Assembly (NCBI GenBank): GCA_016195965.1
Contig: JACPYR010000004.1
Location: forward strand, 1 to 64,000
Source of the DNA: Nitrosomonadales bacterium
GTDB taxonomy: Bacteria; Pseudomonadota; Gammaproteobacteria; Burkholderiales; Gallionellaceae
Direction of reading: 5' to 3'
Length of the DNA: 64,000 nt
Shown here: positions 60,695 through 64,000 of the stretch, one piece after another
How positions within the stretch are numbered: the first letter of the stretch is position 1
How the letters are laid out: the number at the start of each line of letters is the position of its first letter
Translations under genes and position numbers: made by a program
Notes under the pieces: generated by a model
What the model saw: the letters and a program-made list of their open reading frames with translations, nothing else
Told to the model about the DNA's origin: nothing
The model's database searches: none

Positions 60695-62035
60695 TCAGTC
60701 GGCTTTTTGCACTTGTCCGACAAACAGTATTTCCTTAAACGTCCGGTTCAATTCTTTGCTGTAGAAGCCGCTCATGATTACGCCTTTGCTATAGCGGACC
60801 ATGCTTCTGGGCTTAATGTCCGCCATCTTGGGGCCAGCCAGCCAGATCACTTCCTGCTTGTCGTTGATAACTTCCAGATAGGTATAGGCTGATGCCTGCA
60901 GTATCGTGCGTACAGCGCCCCGGTTAGGCAACTGGGCCAGAGTATTTTTGCGTGCGGCCTGTTTTTCCTTGTGCGCCTTGGCATCCGCGTCGCTTCCCCA
61001 ATAGCCGAAGTCAGCGGTGTCATTGACGGTGGCGTATTCCACGTTGGATAAATACTTGTCCCGATTGGAGCCACCTATCACATAGATCCAGTTTTTGTAT
61101 TCCACGACGCTGAACATGCCGCGCGCGACCGTGAGAGGAGTGGTCGTTTCCCATGCGGATAGTTGTCCGTCCGGATTCACCTTGCTTCTTTCCACACTAT
61201 CGAGAAATTCCAGCCCGGTCAGGCCGCCCAGCGCATAGATATAGTCGCCATGCGCAACCGTGGACAAGCCATAACGCCCGGTTTGCAGCGGTTTCGTCTC
61301 TTTCCAGTTGCGTAAATCCTGATTGCCCAGCGGTGACCATTCGACATTTGTAATACCGACGCCTTTTTCCTGATCGTGCCCACCGATGACATAAGCGGCC
61401 GAGCCCCATTTTTTTACGCCATTCACATAACGGGGCATCAGCATGCTTTTGGCTTCGAGCTGCCACTCGCCGAGGCTGCCATCGGGCATGAAGTCTGCCC
61501 GTTCGACGGAATCCAGCAGCGTGCCACCAAAGCCACCGAAAGAATAAATCGTGGTATCCGTTGCGACAATTTTGCTGCAACGGCGGGGCACGATCATTTG
61601 GTTCAGTTCGGTTTCCCATGGCCCCAGCGTGCCGTCGGGCAGAATGCGTGCGCGTTCTGCGGTACGCAGCAGATTGTGTCCGTTGGGGCCGTTGCCGCCG
61701 CCGACTACATAGATTGAACCATTGTGTACCACAGCTTCGAGGAATCCCCTGGCCTCATTCAAATTCGGCCCCGGTCTCCATGGGCTCAGGGAGCCATCCG
61801 GGCGAATTTTTGCGTATTCAGTGGTATTGAGGAAGTCTTTTCCGTCGACTCCGCCGATCAGGAAAATAGTGTCATCGACTGCCACGACCGCAGCACCTGC
61901 GCGTGCGGCGGAAAGCGAGGAGGTTTCTTTCCAGTCGGGAATCCAGAGTTTATTTAGTGTTGAGATGCCAGTGCTGTTTGTTGAACTGCATGCGGACAGG
62001 GCTAACAGCAGGGCGAGGATGACGAGTTTATTCAT
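60695..62035 (-). CDS. Kelch-like repeat lipoprotein
   Basis: The 446-residue protein has a lipoprotein signal (MNKLVILALLLALSAC) and about six beta-propeller blades of about 50 residues with the pattern IYVVGG/FLIGGVDG, SVERA and PDGSLGEW. The C-terminal 100 residues are different (TILQASAYTYLEVINDKQEVIWLAGP). The ATG at 62035 was preferred to an upstream TTG in the same frame. The protein is probably at the outer membrane or periplasm; its role is unknown. Confidence 0.85.
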   Translation of the reverse strand: MNKLVILALLLALSACSSTNSTGISTLNKLWIPDWKETSSLSAARAGAAVVAVDDTIFLIGGVDGKDFLNTTEYAKIRPDGSLSPWRPGPNLNEARGFLEAVVHNGSIYVVGGGNGPNGHNLLRTAERARILPDGTLGPWETELNQMIVPRRCSKIVATDTTIYSFGGFGGTLLDSVERADFMPDGSLGEWQLEAKSMLMPRYVNGVKKWGSAAYVIGGHDQEKGVGITNVEWSPLGNQDLRNWKETKPLQTGRYGLSTVAHGDYIYALGGLTGLEFLDSVERSKVNPDGQLSAWETTTPLTVARGMFSVVEYKNWIYVIGGSNRDKYLSNVEYATVNDTADFGYWGSDADAKAHKEKQAARKNTLAQLPNRGAVRTILQASAYTYLEVINDKQEVIWLAGPKMADIKPRSMVRYSKGVIMSGFYSKELNRTFKEILFVGQVQKAD

Positions 62036-62269
62036 AAAAATCACTTTCAATTTGATTCCGGATCAATCGAGAATGGTTATGCGGATAGTTGGGTAGTGCA
62101 AAAACGCAATGATACACGTCAAGCGCTGCCAGGTCAGCCCAGTTTTGCTGTTGCGGGTAAAAATGAATGACGGCTTGCAAATACCAGGCCGACGATAGAT
62201 GATTCATCCCATCGTCCCTAAGCTTCCCAGCGAATGTCGCTTTAAACTGCTACCCCTGCAAGAAAAACC

Positions 62270-63112
62270 ATGCATACCTTGATCACCATTGCGTTCCGAA
62301 TCTGCTTCCTGCTCGTTCTGGCTTTCCCGGCCCATGCCGGCCTGCCCCGGTCTTCAAACGTGCCCGGCGGCGTGGCGATTGTTCCGCTGGGCAGCAGCTC
62401 CATTGCGCCGCAAACCTGGCTGGGCGATCAACCGGTGCTGGTCACCTCCGATCGCAAACGCTGGTATGCGGTGGTCGGCCTGTCGCTGGATACAACGCCG
62501 GGTGCGCATCAGCTGCGCGTCAAGATAGGCGATGCGACGAAAACGCAGGACTTCGTGGTCAAGCGCAAGCATTACCCCGAGCAGCACATCACCCTCAAAG
62601 ACAAGAGCAAGGTAGAACTGTCTGCCGAAGATGAGGCACGGGCTGCCCGCGAGCTCGCGGTGATCAAGGAGCTCAAACGCCACTGGCGCGAGGAGCCGCA
62701 TACCGATCTGGCTTTTATGCTGCCGGTGAATGGTGAACTGGCCGGGCGTTTCGGTGTGCGCCGGTTTTTCAATGAAGAACCGCGTTCACCCCATGCCGGC
62801 CTCGATGTGGCGGTCGCGAGCGGCACGCCGATCAAGGCCAGCGCGCCAGGTCAGGTGCTCGCGGTCGATGATTATTTCTTCAACGGCAAGACGGTCTTTG
62901 TCGATCACGGCAACGGGCTGATCACGATGTACTGCCACCTAGAGCGCATCGACGTGGCAGCAGGTGCTGCGGTCAGGAAAGGCCAGCGCATCGGTCTGTC
63001 CGGACAGACCGGCCGCGCCACCGGCCCGCATCTGCACTGGAGTGTGGTGCTGAATGGGGCGATGGTTGATCCGGAGTTGTTTATTCCAGCAAAAAAACAT
63101 AATCGTCGTTGA
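62270..63112 (+). CDS. M23-family peptidoglycan endopeptidase
   Basis: The 280-residue protein has a signal sequence (ITIAFRICFLLVLAFPAHAG), an N-terminal immunoglobulin-like region and a LytM domain with zinc ligands H and D in SPHAGLDVA and the HxH pair in TGPHLHWSV. It cuts peptide cross-links in peptidoglycan. It lies divergent from the kelch gene. The C-terminus ends in a basic tail. Confidence 0.93.
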   Translation: MHTLITIAFRICFLLVLAFPAHAGLPRSSNVPGGVAIVPLGSSSIAPQTWLGDQPVLVTSDRKRWYAVVGLSLDTTPGAHQLRVKIGDATKTQDFVVKRKHYPEQHITLKDKSKVELSAEDEARAARELAVIKELKRHWREEPHTDLAFMLPVNGELAGRFGVRRFFNEEPRSPHAGLDVAVASGTPIKASAPGQVLAVDDYFFNGKTVFVDHGNGLITMYCHLERIDVAAGAAVRKGQRIGLSGQTGRATGPHLHWSVVLNGAMVDPELFIPAKKHNRR

Positions 63113-63281
63113 TGGCTACAGCAGTTATGCGTATTGGGTCGTTGCCAGGAGGGCGCGGGATTTTTTGCTTTGCGAGGTCGGGGAGGAGTGGTAGATTGCG
63201 GGGTGATGTATTTATAGGCCTCACGACCAAGGGTTTGTGTAGCCTCTTTACCGTATTTTGTGCATAGATTAGGGATAGCTT

Positions 63282-64000
63282 ATGGCCGATAATGACAACG
63301 AAATCAAAACAAGCGCACGGCTGATCGTAGAGTTACTTACCAATCCCAATTTTGCGAAATCAGAAGATAGTCGCTTGCAAGCACAATTAGCGGCTCTCAA
63401 TGGACTTGCGAAAGGCAATAAGGATTCAATAGAATCCATACTGCATGATGTACGCGTTGAAGCCCCTTTGACTTTCAATAAACTTTGGCCAACAGCCTTT
63501 GGAGCAATTCAAGATTATGGCAATAATCCCGATGGCGCTATACAACGCTTAGGTCTCTTATTGGGATGGGCTTATATTGAAACTGTATGGAACGCTCAAG
63601 TAACTGGTAGAACAAGTTGGGCGCTAAATGGAGCTGAACTGGCAAGCCTAGCGGCTATTCAGATGGGTTTGCCTGAACATTTAAATGAAAAGGATTCACT
63701 CACAGCCATTTTTACACATAGCACCTTAATTTCATCGCTGTTAATGAATCGGTTTGAACAAAGCGTAAAGGGGGGACTAGAAAAAATAAATGGCATGGAA
63801 ACTCGTTTATCGGGTTGGGAGCAACGTTTAAATGCAACTGAGGATCTCACGAATAACGCTGAAGCAAAAATCAATGCTTATAACGAAACACTAAAGAAGT
63901 ATGAAGTAGCATTTGGATTTCTTGGAATGGCTACAGCTTATAAGAACTTTTTTGGGCGCAAAAAAACTGAACGAAACTTGTTTGGTATAGCCCTCGTTCT
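63282..64000 (+). CDS. Unassigned AT-richer gene, cut by the window edge
   Basis: From ATG 63282 the frame is open to the end of the window (239 codons) and is not closed. The protein begins MADNDNEIKTSARLIVELL, has an alternating helical region, then a coiled-coil-like stretch (GLEKINGMETRLSGWEQRL and EAKINAYNETLKKYEVA), and ends with a basic turn GRKKTERN before FGIALVL, perhaps the start of a membrane helix. Its composition is AT-richer than its neighbours, which suggests acquired DNA. I do not recognise the family. Confidence 0.6.
   Translation, partial: MADNDNEIKTSARLIVELLTNPNFAKSEDSRLQAQLAALNGLAKGNKDSIESILHDVRVEAPLTFNKLWPTAFGAIQDYGNNPDGAIQRLGLLLGWAYIETVWNAQVTGRTSWALNGAELASLAAIQMGLPEHLNEKDSLTAIFTHSTLISSLLMNRFEQSVKGGLEKINGMETRLSGWEQRLNATEDLTNNAEAKINAYNETLKKYEVAFGFLGMATAYKNFFGRKKTERNLFGIALV

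Overview
The window is a single chromosomal segment of a betaproteobacterium. Its gene order points to the Nitrosomonadales, in a Gallionellaceae/Sulfuricellaceae-like lineage of lithotrophic iron or sulfur oxidisers. The main reasons are a complete reverse (oxidative) dissimilatory sulfite reductase cluster of the dsrABEFHCMKLJOPN type, a following cysG and bc1 complex, and the typical thrS-infC-rpmI-rplT-pheS-pheT-ihfA-merR block. The genus is an inference; there is no rRNA or tRNA gene to anchor it.

Layout. 1-4124: end of alaS, a receiver-only response regulator, a PilZ-type protein, heptosyltransferase waaF, a small zinc-finger protein and ilvE. 4328-9475: signalling genes (membrane class III adenylate cyclase, hybrid histidine kinase with a NarL-type regulator, and a second NarL-type regulator). 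9518-12898 (minus strand): a satellite group facing away from dsr, made of a TauD-like dioxygenase, an unknown helical protein, a two-domain TusA, a cysteine-less DsrC paralog (RspA-like), an orphan Cas6/Cmx6-family protein and a 70-residue unknown. 13246-27718: the dsr operon, then a TrpD2-like gene and cysG (siroheme for DsrAB). 27765-33027: a secreted unknown protein, petABC, a monoheme cytochrome, an ankyrin protein and two small unknowns. 33163-34257: mrp/apbC.

34288-48227 (mostly minus strand) is a type II secretion cluster, in transcription order gspG-H-I-J-K, L-M-N-D-E, F-C. It is cut at two points by toxin-antitoxin modules: ParE/Phd-like between K and L, and VapBC plus DUF433/PIN-like between E and F. 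A degenerate copy of a gspE 3' end lies between the last two modules. On the other side of a divergent promoter region are a kexin-like lipoprotein protease, a separate protein resembling a protease propeptide, and a TraF_2-family outer-membrane-like protein. 52988-60662 is the translation/IHF block. The right end holds a kelch-like lipoprotein, an M23 peptidase and an AT-richer gene cut by the window edge.

How it works together. Sulfane sulfur carried by TusA-type proteins would pass through DsrEFH to DsrC, be oxidised by DsrAB with electrons recovered through DsrL, and DsrMKJOP would recycle DsrC against the quinone pool, which the bc1 complex re-oxidises. CysG and DsrN serve the siroheme cofactor. 

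The non-coding layer is unusually rich: three copies of a ~167-185 bp MITE-like element with CTAG ends that carries a REP-type palindrome, further REP pieces (one apparently supplying the start of gspH), long quasi-palindromes built from short tandem words in three gaps of the dsr operon and elsewhere, inverted-repeat elements on both sides of infC, and a palindromic in-frame insertion inside pheT. The most promising lead is the satellite group next to dsr, where a Cas6-family RNA endonuclease relative sits with sulfur-carrier paralogs and no CRISPR array.
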